Positions 43,835 through 52,079 of a stretch of DNA of 64,000 bases are shown in pieces (the stretch's first letter is position 1; every line of letters begins with the position of its first letter). This DNA comes from JBBQLG01 sp038327655. Its GTDB lineage: Bacteria > Bacteroidota > Bacteroidia > Cytophagales > Spirosomataceae. The stretch covers positions 90,126 through 154,125 of the forward strand of contig JBBQLG010000001.1 in assembly GCA_038327655.1 (NCBI GenBank), in the 5' to 3' direction. The translations under genes were made by a program, and so were the position numbers. The notes under the pieces were generated by a model. That model was given only the letters and a program-made list of their open reading frames with translations, searched no databases and was not told the DNA's origin.

Positions 43835-44443
43835 TTGCTGTTCAAGAAAAAATCCCGATTCACAGAAAACGACCTGCCGAGCGTGTTGCAGGCCTGTTTG
43901 ACGGGCGATGCCTCGGCGCAGCGGTGTTTGATCGGGCAGTTTGCGGGCTATGCCAAAAGTATCTGTCTGCGCTATGCCGCCCACGCCGAAGAAGCCGAGG
44001 AGATCATCAACGACGGATTTTTGAAAGTGTTTACTCACCTGCCGCGCTATGACCCGACCCAACCGTTCAAGGCCTGGTTGCGGACAATTATGGTGAACAC
44101 CGCCGTTGATTACTACCGCAAAAGCCAGAAATGGGCTAATCAACTCAGTTTAGACGGCGTTGACGTGGCCGACTGGAATGACGATATTCTGGGCGAAATG
44201 TCGGCGCGGGAGATTTTGGAGTTAGTTCAGCAACTGCCGCCCGCCTACCGGATGGTGTTCACGATGTTTGTGGTGGATGGCTATTCGCACCGCGAAATCG
44301 GCGATTTGCTGGGTATTCAGGAAGGCACCTCAAAATCGAACCTGCGCGATGCGCGTCGTAAATTGCAACTGATGATAAAACACTACCACCCGCATTTGTA
44401 CCAAGTTTATCAATGGCCTAACCGGGGACTCAATGAAAACTGA
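43835..44443 (+). CDS. ECF sigma-70 family factor
   Basis: A 202-residue extracytoplasmic-function sigma factor. Region 2 includes LIGQFAGYAKSICLRY, AEEIINDGFLKVFTHLPRYD and FKAWLRTIMVNTAVDYYRK; region 4 includes LPPAYRMVFTMFVVDGYSHR and IGDLLGIQEGTSKSNLRDAR. The only suitable start is TTG (43835), since no in-frame ATG precedes region 2; this is unusual and may limit expression. It overlaps the next gene by 11 bp, the usual sigma/anti-sigma layout. Confidence 0.92.
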   Translation: MLFKKKSRFTENDLPSVLQACLTGDASAQRCLIGQFAGYAKSICLRYAAHAEEAEEIINDGFLKVFTHLPRYDPTQPFKAWLRTIMVNTAVDYYRKSQKWANQLSLDGVDVADWNDDILGEMSAREILELVQQLPPAYRMVFTMFVVDGYSHREIGDLLGIQEGTSKSNLRDARRKLQLMIKHYHPHLYQVYQWPNRGLNEN

Positions 44444-46034
44444 CCGCTTTGACGACGAATTTCGGCGCAAGCTGCTCGGTTTGTCAGCCGATACCAACGC
44501 GGGCGAGGCCGACCGGATACACGCCTACGTGCAGGCGCACCATCCGGCCCGGCCTGGGCTGGGCTGGGGCCGCTGGCTGCTGTATGGAGCGGGAGCAGCC
44601 CTGCTGTTAGGGTCTCTGTCGTACAACATAATCCAGCAAAACACCGCCCAACAGCTACGGTCATCGCTCGATTCGCTGGCGCAGCAGCCGCGCGAAACCG
44701 CTCATTTACAGGTGCCGGACTTACCCACCCCGCGCCCCGATACGGTTTATATCACCCGGTATCGGGACCGTTTCGTGGCCGTTCCGATGCCCGGCCAAAC
44801 CCGGCTCAACCCGGCTCGTGATGTAGTGGGCGGCAAAACGCAACAGGACGAGCCGATTGGCCTTCGCCCTGAACAATTCCAACGGCCCGGCGGAGTTCAG
44901 GCCACCGATTCGGCCATGAACGTTGATGCGGTGGACGTTACGGCGATGGCGCACCAAGCCGTAAATGCGCCAAATACGTCATCGGCAATAACGCCCGCCA
45001 ACCGGCTGCGATCACAAACTCCGTTGCCAACCGCGACTAATGCTGCCGGGGCCGGTGTGCATGAATCAACGCCGATTGATGCTACGCGCCAACAGTTGAC
45101 GAAGAAGAGCCGTGTTACACCCGATGAGATTGCAAAGAATGAGGTTGCAAAAAATGGGCGGTCAGGCGGTTTCGTGGCAAAAATGCTACCCGCCAAGGCT
45201 AACACGAAAGACTTATTGGACAGCAAAGCGTTGGCTGGAAACCCAGCAACAGACCCGGCTACAACAAGCGAGCAACCGGCATCTACTGCGTTCATAATCA
45301 ACCTACTGCCCGCCCGGTTGTTGGCGAGTTTACCCGAACCGGCCACCGCCTTGCGGATTATGCCGACCCTACCCGCAACGGCCCCGGTGGTTGGGTCTGC
45401 CCAAAAGTCACCGTTTCGCATCAACTGGCCGGGTATGTCAATGGCCGGGGCGCAGTATTACACCGGGGGCGGGCTGACGGTTGCCAACGAACAACTCGGC
45501 GGGTCGGTGCTGGGCGAAGTCAGGCGGCAACGATGGAGCCTGCAAACGGGTCTACAGGTTAAATCGGTACGGGGGTATCAATATTACACCGCCGAGCAGT
45601 TTGAAGACCGCGAAGGCCAGAATTTCCGCAGCCAGTACGCGCCCTACGTGCCGCAGAACTATGACCTGCTCAACATTGACCAGACCTACCTGATCGTTCA
45701 ACTCCCGATTACGGTTGCCTATCACTATCCGCTTGGCCGGCACTGGGGACTACGGTTCGGTTTGGGAACAGATGTAGACGTGTATGCCCATAGCCGAATC
45801 ACGTTCGACTACAAAGAAAACAATCGAAATTTTGAGCAGGGGCTGTATGAATCAATGGTCCCGGCGCGGCTGTTGACCAACATCACCGCATCGGCAGGGG
45901 TAGAACGGTCGTGGAACCGCTGGTTGTTCCGGGCCGGGCCGTACATCAGCCCGCAGGTCAAAGCCGTTGGTTACCGGCCCGAACCGTTGTATTGGGGTGC
46001 CACTGGGCAGGTGCTGTGGCGAGTTGGAAAGTAG
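44433..46034 (+). CDS. Anti-sigma-like single-pass protein with barrel-like C-terminus
   Basis: A 533-residue protein co-encoded with the sigma factor. A short cytoplasmic N-terminus (1-48, FDDEFRRKLLGLSADTNAGE) precedes one transmembrane helix (WLLYGAGAALLLGSLSYNII). A long disordered Pro/Thr/Ala-rich region (about 80-340) leads to a C-terminal part with outer-membrane-barrel strands (SMAGAQYYTGGGLTVANEQL, VAYHYPLGRHWGLRFGLGTD). This resembles Bacteroidota proteins that bind the sigma factor inside and sense the envelope outside. Anti-sigma activity is inferred from position and topology. Confidence 0.75.
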   Translation: MKTDRFDDEFRRKLLGLSADTNAGEADRIHAYVQAHHPARPGLGWGRWLLYGAGAALLLGSLSYNIIQQNTAQQLRSSLDSLAQQPRETAHLQVPDLPTPRPDTVYITRYRDRFVAVPMPGQTRLNPARDVVGGKTQQDEPIGLRPEQFQRPGGVQATDSAMNVDAVDVTAMAHQAVNAPNTSSAITPANRLRSQTPLPTATNAAGAGVHESTPIDATRQQLTKKSRVTPDEIAKNEVAKNGRSGGFVAKMLPAKANTKDLLDSKALAGNPATDPATTSEQPASTAFIINLLPARLLASLPEPATALRIMPTLPATAPVVGSAQKSPFRINWPGMSMAGAQYYTGGGLTVANEQLGGSVLGEVRRQRWSLQTGLQVKSVRGYQYYTAEQFEDREGQNFRSQYAPYVPQNYDLLNIDQTYLIVQLPITVAYHYPLGRHWGLRFGLGTDVDVYAHSRITFDYKENNRNFEQGLYESMVPARLLTNITASAGVERSWNRWLFRAGPYISPQVKAVGYRPEPLYWGATGQVLWRVGK

Positions 46035-46041
46035 TCATAGT

Positions 46042-46073
46042 ATAAGTCAGCCGCCATCGTTGCGGCAACTTAT
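46042..46073. terminator. Terminator-like hairpin between convergent genes
   Basis: ATAAGT-CA-GCCGC, a 7-base loop, then GCGGC-A-ACTTAT. It lies between the end of the anti-sigma-like gene and the end of the deacetylase gene, so it may stop transcription from both sides. Confidence 0.5.
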
Positions 46074-46144
46074 GTAGAAGCTGCTTTCCGTCAGGGGTGC
46101 CGGAGAGCAGCGCAGTTCGAGCCTGTTTATTTATGTAACGTGCG

Positions 46145-47134
46145 CTAGTCAACTCCCGTCCGAAGATCGTACAGCAGCCAGTCCCGGTTCTGAATGTCGG
46201 CCTGATGCCGACGCAACAACCGCAGAAAATCCCGAACGCCAACCGGCTCGTTTCCGTTGCCATGAATCAACACGATACTGCCCCGGCCCGGCTGTTGACC
46301 TTTCGCCAACCAGGCATCGCTGCCCACCACAATCAGCCCGAATGCACTGATCCGGCCCACCAGCGATTCGTCGGAGATCAGCCCCGGAAACCGGAAAAAT
46401 ACCGAAGGAGTCAGGCCATTGGCAAGCAGAGCCATTTCGGTTTGCAGTACTTCGTCAGTCAGATTGGTTCCCGGTTCCAGCAGAAAATTCTCGTTCAGGG
46501 GTAATGTCGGCGACACCCGGTGATTAAACGAATGATTGATCCAGGTCACGGCCAGCAGGCCCCGATTGATCTGCTCCCTGACCCAGGCCAAATCGTCAGG
46601 GTGGTCGCGCATCCAAACGCCCGTTACCGACAGGGCCAGCGGCACCGGGGTTTCCGTCCTGCCCAATACACCCAGCAGTTTGGTGAAGATAACCCGGTCG
46701 AGGGGCTTACGGGAGGGGCACAAGTCAATCGTGAGCACAACGCCGTTCTCAGCCGGCAAGGCGTGGGTGATGCCAGCGTCCTGCGAGGGCTTTGCATTCA
46801 GTTGTGCAGTAGTCAGGGCGCGACTGTACGTTGAGGCCAACCGGGTTCGCAGCACATCCGCCAGCGTCCGGTCGGTAGCCGGTGGGGTAGCCGGTGTCGG
46901 CACCACAAGCGTGGTCAGGGTCTGGCTATCGACCAACAGGCAATGGGGTTGCCCGTCGAGCCGAAACCGGCGCAGAATCAGGTAGGGCTTATTCTGGTAT
47001 ACCACTTCACCAAAACTTACCCGATAGTCGCTCACCTGGCTGCGGACGGGCTGAGCGGTCACCGGCCCGGCGAGCAACAGGCCACCGGCCAGCAGAAAGC
47101 CAAGTGTGCGGGTGAGACCACACCAATAGATCAT
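46145..47134 (-). CDS. Exported polysaccharide deacetylase-like protein
   Basis: A 329-residue protein with a signal peptide when started at the ATG at 47134 (MIYWCGLTRTLGFLLAGGLL...AQ); a TTG start 23 codons upstream is less likely. The NodB-type fold is indicated by TIDLCPS (motif 1, with the second Asp replaced), WINHSFNH (motif 2, H-x3-H) and FRFPGLISDES (motif 3). The changes in motif 1 leave deacetylase activity uncertain. The substrate is probably a cell-wall or exopolysaccharide. Confidence 0.8.
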   Translation of the reverse strand: MIYWCGLTRTLGFLLAGGLLLAGPVTAQPVRSQVSDYRVSFGEVVYQNKPYLILRRFRLDGQPHCLLVDSQTLTTLVVPTPATPPATDRTLADVLRTRLASTYSRALTTAQLNAKPSQDAGITHALPAENGVVLTIDLCPSRKPLDRVIFTKLLGVLGRTETPVPLALSVTGVWMRDHPDDLAWVREQINRGLLAVTWINHSFNHRVSPTLPLNENFLLEPGTNLTDEVLQTEMALLANGLTPSVFFRFPGLISDESLVGRISAFGLIVVGSDAWLAKGQQPGRGSIVLIHGNGNEPVGVRDFLRLLRRHQADIQNRDWLLYDLRTGVD

Positions 47135-47199
47135 ACGATGGGTATCAAAGGGAGTCGGCTGTCTGCGGGCTGGTTCAGGACGCGACAATACCAATACCG

Positions 47200-47676
47200 T
47201 CAATGCGGTTCCTGTTTAGCGGGCTGTTGTGGCCCGGTAGCTTTGTCGCGGTTCCTGCCCCCTTTTTGCTGTTGGAATTTGGTAAACTGATCCGGGGACA
47301 GAATGCTCTGCAGGGCGGTTTTGAACGCGTTGGCGTTGGCCTGCAGGCTCTGATTCTTGGTCTTGTTGTCATCGGTTCCATTCTGGATCGCGTCAATTTT
47401 TTGGGCGCGGGTTAGGGCGGCTTCGTAGACTTTTTGGGCGGTTGCCGGGTCTAACCCCAGATCGGTCGTCATTCGGTCAGTCATTTTTCGGGCGCGGGTG
47501 GCCGGATCAGCCGCTTGATACGGGCTGGTTCGTTTGGCGGATTTACCAGCCTGGGCCGGGGCAGTCGGGGTAGTTTGCACAGAAACCGGCCCGGCCGCTG
47601 GTGTGACTTGCTGAGCCGCAACGGGTAGCGTCAGCACGATCAGGAGAAGACCGCTTAACATGATTGATTTAAACAT
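47200..47676 (-). CDS. Small exported DUF4890/Spy-like protein
   Basis: A 158-residue exported protein (signal 1-21). After a Pro/Thr/Ala-rich linker comes a helical segment with the pattern RARKMTDRMTTDLGLDPATA then QKVYEAALTRAQKID, and later LQSILSPDQFTKFQQ, as in CpxP/Spy-like Bacteroidota stress proteins. The tail is basic and glutamine-rich. It lies 65 bp upstream of the deacetylase gene on the same strand. Confidence 0.7.
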   Translation of the reverse strand: MFKSIMLSGLLLIVLTLPVAAQQVTPAAGPVSVQTTPTAPAQAGKSAKRTSPYQAADPATRARKMTDRMTTDLGLDPATAQKVYEAALTRAQKIDAIQNGTDDNKTKNQSLQANANAFKTALQSILSPDQFTKFQQQKGGRNRDKATGPQQPAKQEPH

Positions 47677-47787
47677 AGGTATTGGGGTTGGTTTACAGGA
47701 ACTGCGATAAGAGTTGGGCGTGGTGTTTTACTATGGAACGCAGGGAGACTTGCCGTACCGGACTAACTACCCTTCCTGCCGGAAACG

Positions 47788-48357
47788 CTACGGTAAGATC
47801 GTAATCGGGCCAACGTATTGTCCTTTAATTAGATAGGTGGTTGTATCTGACGGCAACAACCCTTTTCGGACGGTCCCTGCCCAGTTAATGGTGTATTGGT
47901 CCGTCAACCGGCTAACCGTCATATCGACTCCGTTGGCAAAGTAAGTGCTATTGGTTACCGGATCGACGTATTTAATCTGAAACAAAGTTTCTACCCGGTT
48001 GTCGTAGAGAAATTCGTCAAACCGAAACTGCCCCACAGGTAACGCCCCCGATTTATCGGCTCTCAGGCTGAAACTGACTGCTGGCGTATGGTAGACATCC
48101 GCACCAAACAGAGTGACCACCCAATTCGACCGGGCAGTTGAATCGCGTGTGAGTCCGGTTACTGTCCGCTCAAATGTTCCCGCCGGTATGCCATCCAGCA
48201 ACAACTGACCCACACCCTGTTGTTGCGCTGGCGTAAGTGTAGAAGCGGCCCTGGAACAGGCCCCAAGGCACATAGCCACCATGGCAATGCTCAGGTAAAC
48301 CCGCACGGGCATTGTCGCTGTAATTTTTTGGCGCAAGCTGTTGTGAACCGTGTTCAT
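47788..48357 (-). CDS. Hypothetical lipoprotein
   Basis: A 189-residue predicted lipoprotein with lipobox LGAC (Cys34) after a hydrophobic stretch; a start at residue 16 would give a more standard signal. The rest is predicted beta-rich (WVVTLFGADVYHTPAVSFSL, YTINWAGTVRKGLLPSD). I recognise no family. It stands alone. Confidence 0.6.
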   Translation of the reverse strand: MNTVHNSLRQKITATMPVRVYLSIAMVAMCLGACSRAASTLTPAQQQGVGQLLLDGIPAGTFERTVTGLTRDSTARSNWVVTLFGADVYHTPAVSFSLRADKSGALPVGQFRFDEFLYDNRVETLFQIKYVDPVTNSTYFANGVDMTVSRLTDQYTINWAGTVRKGLLPSDTTTYLIKGQYVGPITILP

Positions 48358-48712
48358 TATCGAAACATCATTGAGCGTACCGTAAAAATCCCGGACAAAG
48401 CAACGCGATGGCAGCGAGCAATCCGCTAAACCAAAATTATAGTTCGATTAAATAGCGTTGGATGTTCGCTCAAAATATGCTTGCAAGGCAGCGTCCGGGC
48501 GACAGGAAGCGGGCCGCAGAGGTCAGGCTTTTTGCTCGTTTGGCGGGTTTCGGTCAACAAGCCAAACGCCCCGGTTAGGCAGGTTTAGGTTTGCGGGGTT
48601 GCGTTCCGGCGACAAGGCAAACGCCCCAGATTTGGGCCTGATCGAAAGCCATTAACAACAAGCCGGATTTATGCCTAAGTTGTTGTAATATTGTGTTATA
48701 CATTCTAAGCCG
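48358..48712. other. 355-bp gap with repeat copies
   Basis: No convincing gene. It holds a short repeat at 48491-48528 that returns after the VapBC genes (49338-49372), and a partial copy at 48601 (GCGTTCCGGCGACAAGGC). AAACGCCCC also occurs twice here (near 48566 and 48620). Confidence 0.55.
48491..48528 (+). repeat. Short direct repeat, left of VapBC
   Basis: Contains GGGCGACAGGAAGCGGGCCG; the copy at 49338-49372 reads CGGCGACAGGCAGCAGGCCG at the same place, about 80% identical over ~36 bp. The two copies bracket the toxin-antitoxin genes. Confidence 0.55.
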
Positions 48713-48934
48713 ATGAAAACACTAACTGTCAACGATAAGGACTACACCAAAGCAATAAAGCTGTTGGTTGAAAACGGTATCCAAACTGAGCCAGAACCCG
48801 AAGTTACAATTCCACTCTTACGCAAGAGTAACGCCAAATCCGGCGAGACTCCAGCCTCTTTCGGTGGCATTTGGGCTAATGATGAACGCACAATGGCATC
48901 AATCCGGGCGAAAGCATGGCCAAAAAGAAGATAG
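48713..48934 (+). CDS. VapB-like antitoxin
   Basis: A 73-residue protein (MKTLTVNDKDYTKAIKLLVE...) immediately upstream of and overlapping a PIN-domain toxin gene by 19 bp. The C-terminal half (SFGGIWANDERTMASIRAKA) fits the toxin-binding tail of VapB-type antitoxins. The N-terminal DNA-binding fold is not clearly of a named class. Antitoxin identity comes chiefly from position and size. Confidence 0.75.
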   Translation: MKTLTVNDKDYTKAIKLLVENGIQTEPEPEVTIPLLRKSNAKSGETPASFGGIWANDERTMASIRAKAWPKRR

Positions 48935-49332
48935 TCCTGTGCGATTCTAACGTATTGTTTGACTATTTCCGAGGAGTACCGGTAATGGTTCAGGAATTAG
49001 ACGAACTTGGTTTTGACCGTCTGTATCTGAGTGTAATTTCGGAAGCGGAAATGTATGTGGGCATGAAACGTAGCGAAAAACGCAAGACGGTCGAAACCAT
49101 CAACAAGTTTAACGTAATTGGTTTGGACGCTGAAATCTCGCGCCGACTACTCAATCTGACCTGGGAGCATTACGCGAAGCGACCGGGCATAGCCGATATG
49201 ATTATCGCGGCAACCGCTCTAACGTATCCGGTTGAATTGTTCACCTTCAACAAAAAGGATTTCGATTTTGTGGAGGGGGTCACCTTTTACCGGCCTAAGT
49301 ACAAGCATCAATACGGCCCTGAATCTCTGTAA
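48916..49332 (+). CDS. VapC PIN-domain toxin
   Basis: A 138-residue PIN-family ribonuclease. Acidic metal-binding residues are D10 (VLCDSNVLFDYFRG), E43 (VISEAEMYVG), D94 (GIADMIIAAT) and an acidic cluster near D115/D117 (NKKDFDFVEG). VapC toxins cut tRNA or rRNA and are held inactive by VapB. The pair probably stabilises the plasmid by post-segregational killing, or acts as a stress module. Repeat copies on both sides suggest it arrived as a cassette. Confidence 0.9.
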   Translation: MAKKKIVLCDSNVLFDYFRGVPVMVQELDELGFDRLYLSVISEAEMYVGMKRSEKRKTVETINKFNVIGLDAEISRRLLNLTWEHYAKRPGIADMIIAATALTYPVELFTFNKKDFDFVEGVTFYRPKYKHQYGPESL

Positions 49333-49337
49333 ATTAG

Positions 49338-49372
49338 GTTCCCGGCGACAGGCAGCAGGCCGCGAGGGCAGG
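49338..49372 (+). repeat. Short direct repeat, right of VapBC
   Basis: Second copy of the repeat at 48491-48528, starting 6 bp after the vapC stop. Confidence 0.55.
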
Positions 49373-49380
49373 CCGACAGC

Positions 49381-49440
49381 CCAACCGTCCATGTGTGTAA
49401 ATGTCTCGCTACGCTCGTCATCAACACATGGGGGCGTTGG
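49381..49440. repeat. 60-bp imperfect palindrome
   Basis: Outer arms CCAAC/GTTGG and inner arms CCATGTGT (49389-49396) / ACACATGG (49424-49431). It may be the vapC terminator or the end of the small repeated unit that flanks the cassette. Confidence 0.5.
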
Positions 49441-49527
49441 CTGAATAAGCCTGATTCGTTTACACTCGTTTGGCTAACAGAACGACAGTAACCCAATGCC
49501 GAGATTAGCTCTTTTCCTACCTACGCT

Positions 49528-49776
49528 ATGCGTCGAATTCATTACGCTTCTTTTTTGATCTTGTCGATGATCGGGCTGTTTACGGGCGGCCAATGGAGTC
49601 AGGCCCGCGTCATTGGCTATTTGCTGAAAGCGCAACAGGTACTGATGCAGGTCAATCCAACTATAGACAGGGTGTCTGGCTATGCCCGACAGGCGCAACA
49701 GGCACTCACAAAGGTCAGCGAGTTGCACACCCAACTTCGGGCGAAACTGCAAAAAAAGCCAACCACTACGCCATGA
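49528..49776 (+). CDS. Small exported helical protein
   Basis: An 82-residue protein with a signal sequence (MRRIHYASFLILSMIGLFTG) and a mature part that is one amphipathic helix rich in Ala/Gln (LKAQQVLMQVNPTIDRVSGY, ARQAQQALTKV). It overlaps the nuclease gene start in ATGA, so the two are translationally coupled. It could be a periplasmic helper or inhibitor of the nuclease; there is no homology that I recognise. Confidence 0.55.
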   Translation: MRRIHYASFLILSMIGLFTGGQWSQARVIGYLLKAQQVLMQVNPTIDRVSGYARQAQQALTKVSELHTQLRAKLQKKPTTTP

Positions 49777-50609
49777 ACGGCACGCCCATACATCTCGTCA
49801 GGCTGCCCAATCGCGTGGCTACCCTCACTTTCTGGCTGACGCTGTTGGCCCCGATGGTGCTGGCCCAACCGGGTAACCCGCAGTTTGATTTCGAGAAACA
49901 GGTCGGGTTTCTGCTGCCCGCAATGGGCAAGAGCGATCAGATTATTGTCCATGAGGGTTACACGCTGCGCTTCAACGAGGCTGGCAAGGTGGCCGACTGG
50001 GTGGCCTATCCGCTGTTGCCCATCGAAATCACCGGCGATACCGAACGCGAAGGCTCCAGTTTCAAAGCCGATCCTGCCGTCAGCACCGGCTCGGCTCTGC
50101 CAACCGACTACACCAAATCCGGTTACGACCGGGGCCACCTCGCCCCCGCCGGCGACTTTAAGTTCTCCCGCCGGATGATGTCCGAAACGTTTTTGATGAG
50201 CAACATGACCCCGCAACTACCCGCCTTCAACCGGGGCATCTGGAAAGAACTCGAAACGCTGGTGCGGGGCTGGGGACTGCGCGATAACGGCCTGTACGTG
50301 GTGACCGGCCCGGTGCTGGGCACACCGGAACGTCCGCTTGTGTTGCCAACCATTGGTCAGGCTAATCGGGTCAGCGTCCCGGAACAGTTTTACAAAGTCA
50401 TACTCTACTGCCACAAACCGGACATTCGCATGATCGGGTTTTTGCTCAACAACGAGGGGTCGCACGAGCCGCTGACGGGTTTTGTGGTACCGGTTCGGGA
50501 GATCGAGCGGCTGACAGGGATCGACTTTTTTCCGCTCATCCCCGACGACCTGGAAACGATGTTAGAAACGGCTTTGCCCGAAACGACGATCCCAGCCTGG
50601 TTTTTTTGA
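49773..50609 (+). CDS. Exported DNA/RNA non-specific endonuclease
   Basis: A 278-residue beta-beta-alpha metal nuclease of the NUC1/EndA family. The signal peptide is residues 1-31, the catalytic motif DRGH is 119-122 (GYDRGHLAPAGDF), and the metal-binding asparagines are likely N144 (LMSNMTPQ) and N153 (FNRGIWKELE). Such enzymes degrade DNA and RNA outside the cytoplasm for nutrient use, biofilm turnover or competition. The ATG at 49773 is chosen because of the ATGA overlap and the signal peptide. Confidence 0.93.
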   Translation: MNGTPIHLVRLPNRVATLTFWLTLLAPMVLAQPGNPQFDFEKQVGFLLPAMGKSDQIIVHEGYTLRFNEAGKVADWVAYPLLPIEITGDTEREGSSFKADPAVSTGSALPTDYTKSGYDRGHLAPAGDFKFSRRMMSETFLMSNMTPQLPAFNRGIWKELETLVRGWGLRDNGLYVVTGPVLGTPERPLVLPTIGQANRVSVPEQFYKVILYCHKPDIRMIGFLLNNEGSHEPLTGFVVPVREIERLTGIDFFPLIPDDLETMLETALPETTIPAWFF

Positions 50610-50625
50610 GCGCTATCCTACCCGC

Positions 50626-51609
50626 TCAACGCTGCACCTGATAAAGCAGCTTTCCGGCCTCATCAACCAGCGATACCCGCAGGGCCGTCGCGCTGGCTGA
50701 GATAATGGCAAACCCGAACGCAGCCTGACCAAACCGGGCCTCGGCAGACAACGGCCCCACACTCCCCAGCGGGGCACCGCCCGTTCCGGCGGTGATGTAA
50801 TCGGTTGGCAATCCCGCCGGGCGAATGTGTTGCAGGGTGTGCGAATGCCCGTTCAGGTACAGGGGAACCTTGTATTTGGTGAGCAGGGGCTGAAGTTGTT
50901 GCACTAATTCGGGTTGATTGCCGTGATCGAGTCCGATGGAATAGACCGGATGATGACCGATCACAACCGTCCACCGCTCGGTGGCATGGCTCAGGACGCT
51001 GTCGGCCCAGGCTACTTGCCGCGCCGTGTTCTGGGCGGCTACATCGGGATAACCGCCGGGGTTGGCCCGGTATTCAGCCACAAAAGGGGACGTATCTAAA
51101 TAAACGACACGCAGGTTGGTAGCCGCATCCACCGCATACACGGTCGTATAGTACCGGGCGGGCATTGCCCAGCGCGGGTTGAGTTGATTATAATCGAGTT
51201 CGGCCTGTGTACTTTGCTGATAGTCGTGGTTTCCCAGGACCGGATAGAACAACCGGGGCAGATTGCTGCCCTTGTAGACGAACTCGAACGACTGTTTCCA
51301 GTGGGCATCGGTCGTGCTTTTCACACCTGCCGGATAAAAGTTATCCCCCATCAGGGCCACGAAGCCCGGTTTGAGGTACTGGGCGTAGTAGTCCATTCGG
51401 TTGGCGAGGACGGTCTGGTCGCCTAAGCCGTACACGCCCCAGTCACCAAAGGCAAAAAAAGTAAGGCTGTTGGGCAGCGGCTTAACGGCTATGTCAGCCG
51501 GAAACGGCGGATCGCCGGTCGGCGCGGTGCAGCCCCAACCACCCAGCGTCACCCCTGATAACCAGGCAATGAGCCGGATACTCCGTAAAAAGTGCCGTGA
51601 TCGGGGCAT
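50626..51609 (-). CDS. Exported metallophosphoesterase (purple acid phosphatase-like)
   Basis: A 327-residue calcineurin-like phosphoesterase with all family motifs: FGDWGVYG, GDNFYPAG, GNHDYQQ, VIGHHPVYS and NGHSHTLQ. The start at 51609 gives a signal sequence ending GGWGC, a weak lipobox. The longer frame to 51693 runs through a hairpin and is rejected. The family includes tartrate-resistant acid phosphatases. It is convergent with the nuclease gene, with 16 bp between stops; together they could release phosphate from nucleic acids. Confidence 0.9.
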   Translation of the reverse strand: MPRSRHFLRSIRLIAWLSGVTLGGWGCTAPTGDPPFPADIAVKPLPNSLTFFAFGDWGVYGLGDQTVLANRMDYYAQYLKPGFVALMGDNFYPAGVKSTTDAHWKQSFEFVYKGSNLPRLFYPVLGNHDYQQSTQAELDYNQLNPRWAMPARYYTTVYAVDAATNLRVVYLDTSPFVAEYRANPGGYPDVAAQNTARQVAWADSVLSHATERWTVVIGHHPVYSIGLDHGNQPELVQQLQPLLTKYKVPLYLNGHSHTLQHIRPAGLPTDYITAGTGGAPLGSVGPLSAEARFGQAAFGFAIISASATALRVSLVDEAGKLLYQVQR

Positions 51610-51669
51610 AAAAGCAGTCGTTTTACCGGGTAGGGCTCGTTGACTGACCCGCTTGATGAAAGGGTGCCA

Positions 51670-51686
51670 GCCGACAGTATGTCGGC
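51670..51686 (-). terminator. Short hairpin after the small lipoprotein gene
   Basis: GCCGACA-GTA-TGTCGGC, a perfect 7-bp stem ending 9 bp beyond the stop of the lipoprotein gene at 51696. No T-run, so it is a weak terminator or a processing hairpin. Confidence 0.45.
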
Positions 51687-51695
51687 CCGTCAACC

Positions 51696-52010
51696 TTACT
51701 GAAAATACAGCGTCAGGTAGGTCGGGGGGCCGCTCGAAGCCGGCCCTACGTCAAACCGGGTTAGCCGGGCAAAGCTGAAATAGCGGTCGCCGGTCGCATC
51801 GGAAAGTCTCAGAAACGCTCCCTGAAACGAGAAGGCTTGCTTGGGAATAAAACTCCCGTTGCCATAAAATACGGCGATTTGCTGAATGTTATACTGACCA
51901 ACGAGATCGCCGACCTGCTGGGCTATTTTTTCGCCTTCGGTCAGCACCGTCGTTTGGCGGCAGGATGCGGTTAGCAACACACAAATCAACAGCGGTACGA
52001 GTCGTTTCAT
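51696..52010 (-). CDS. Small hypothetical lipoprotein
   Basis: A 104-residue predicted lipoprotein (MKRLVPLLICVLLTASC, Cys17). ATG at 52010 is preferred to a GTG two codons earlier. The mature part is a small beta-rich domain (QQIAVFYGNGSFIPKQAFSF). No family recognised. Confidence 0.6.
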   Translation of the reverse strand: MKRLVPLLICVLLTASCRQTTVLTEGEKIAQQVGDLVGQYNIQQIAVFYGNGSFIPKQAFSFQGAFLRLSDATGDRYFSFARLTRFDVGPASSGPPTYLTLYFQ

Positions 52011-52079
52011 GGACACAAAGATAGCTGAACCCGGTTGGTTTACCGTACCAGGGCTGCTTTGCGTACTGGTACCACCCCG

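Noticed and set aside
48491..49372. Insertion sequence around VapBC
   Set aside because: No transposase frame and the repeats are direct and imperfect, so an IS is not supported.
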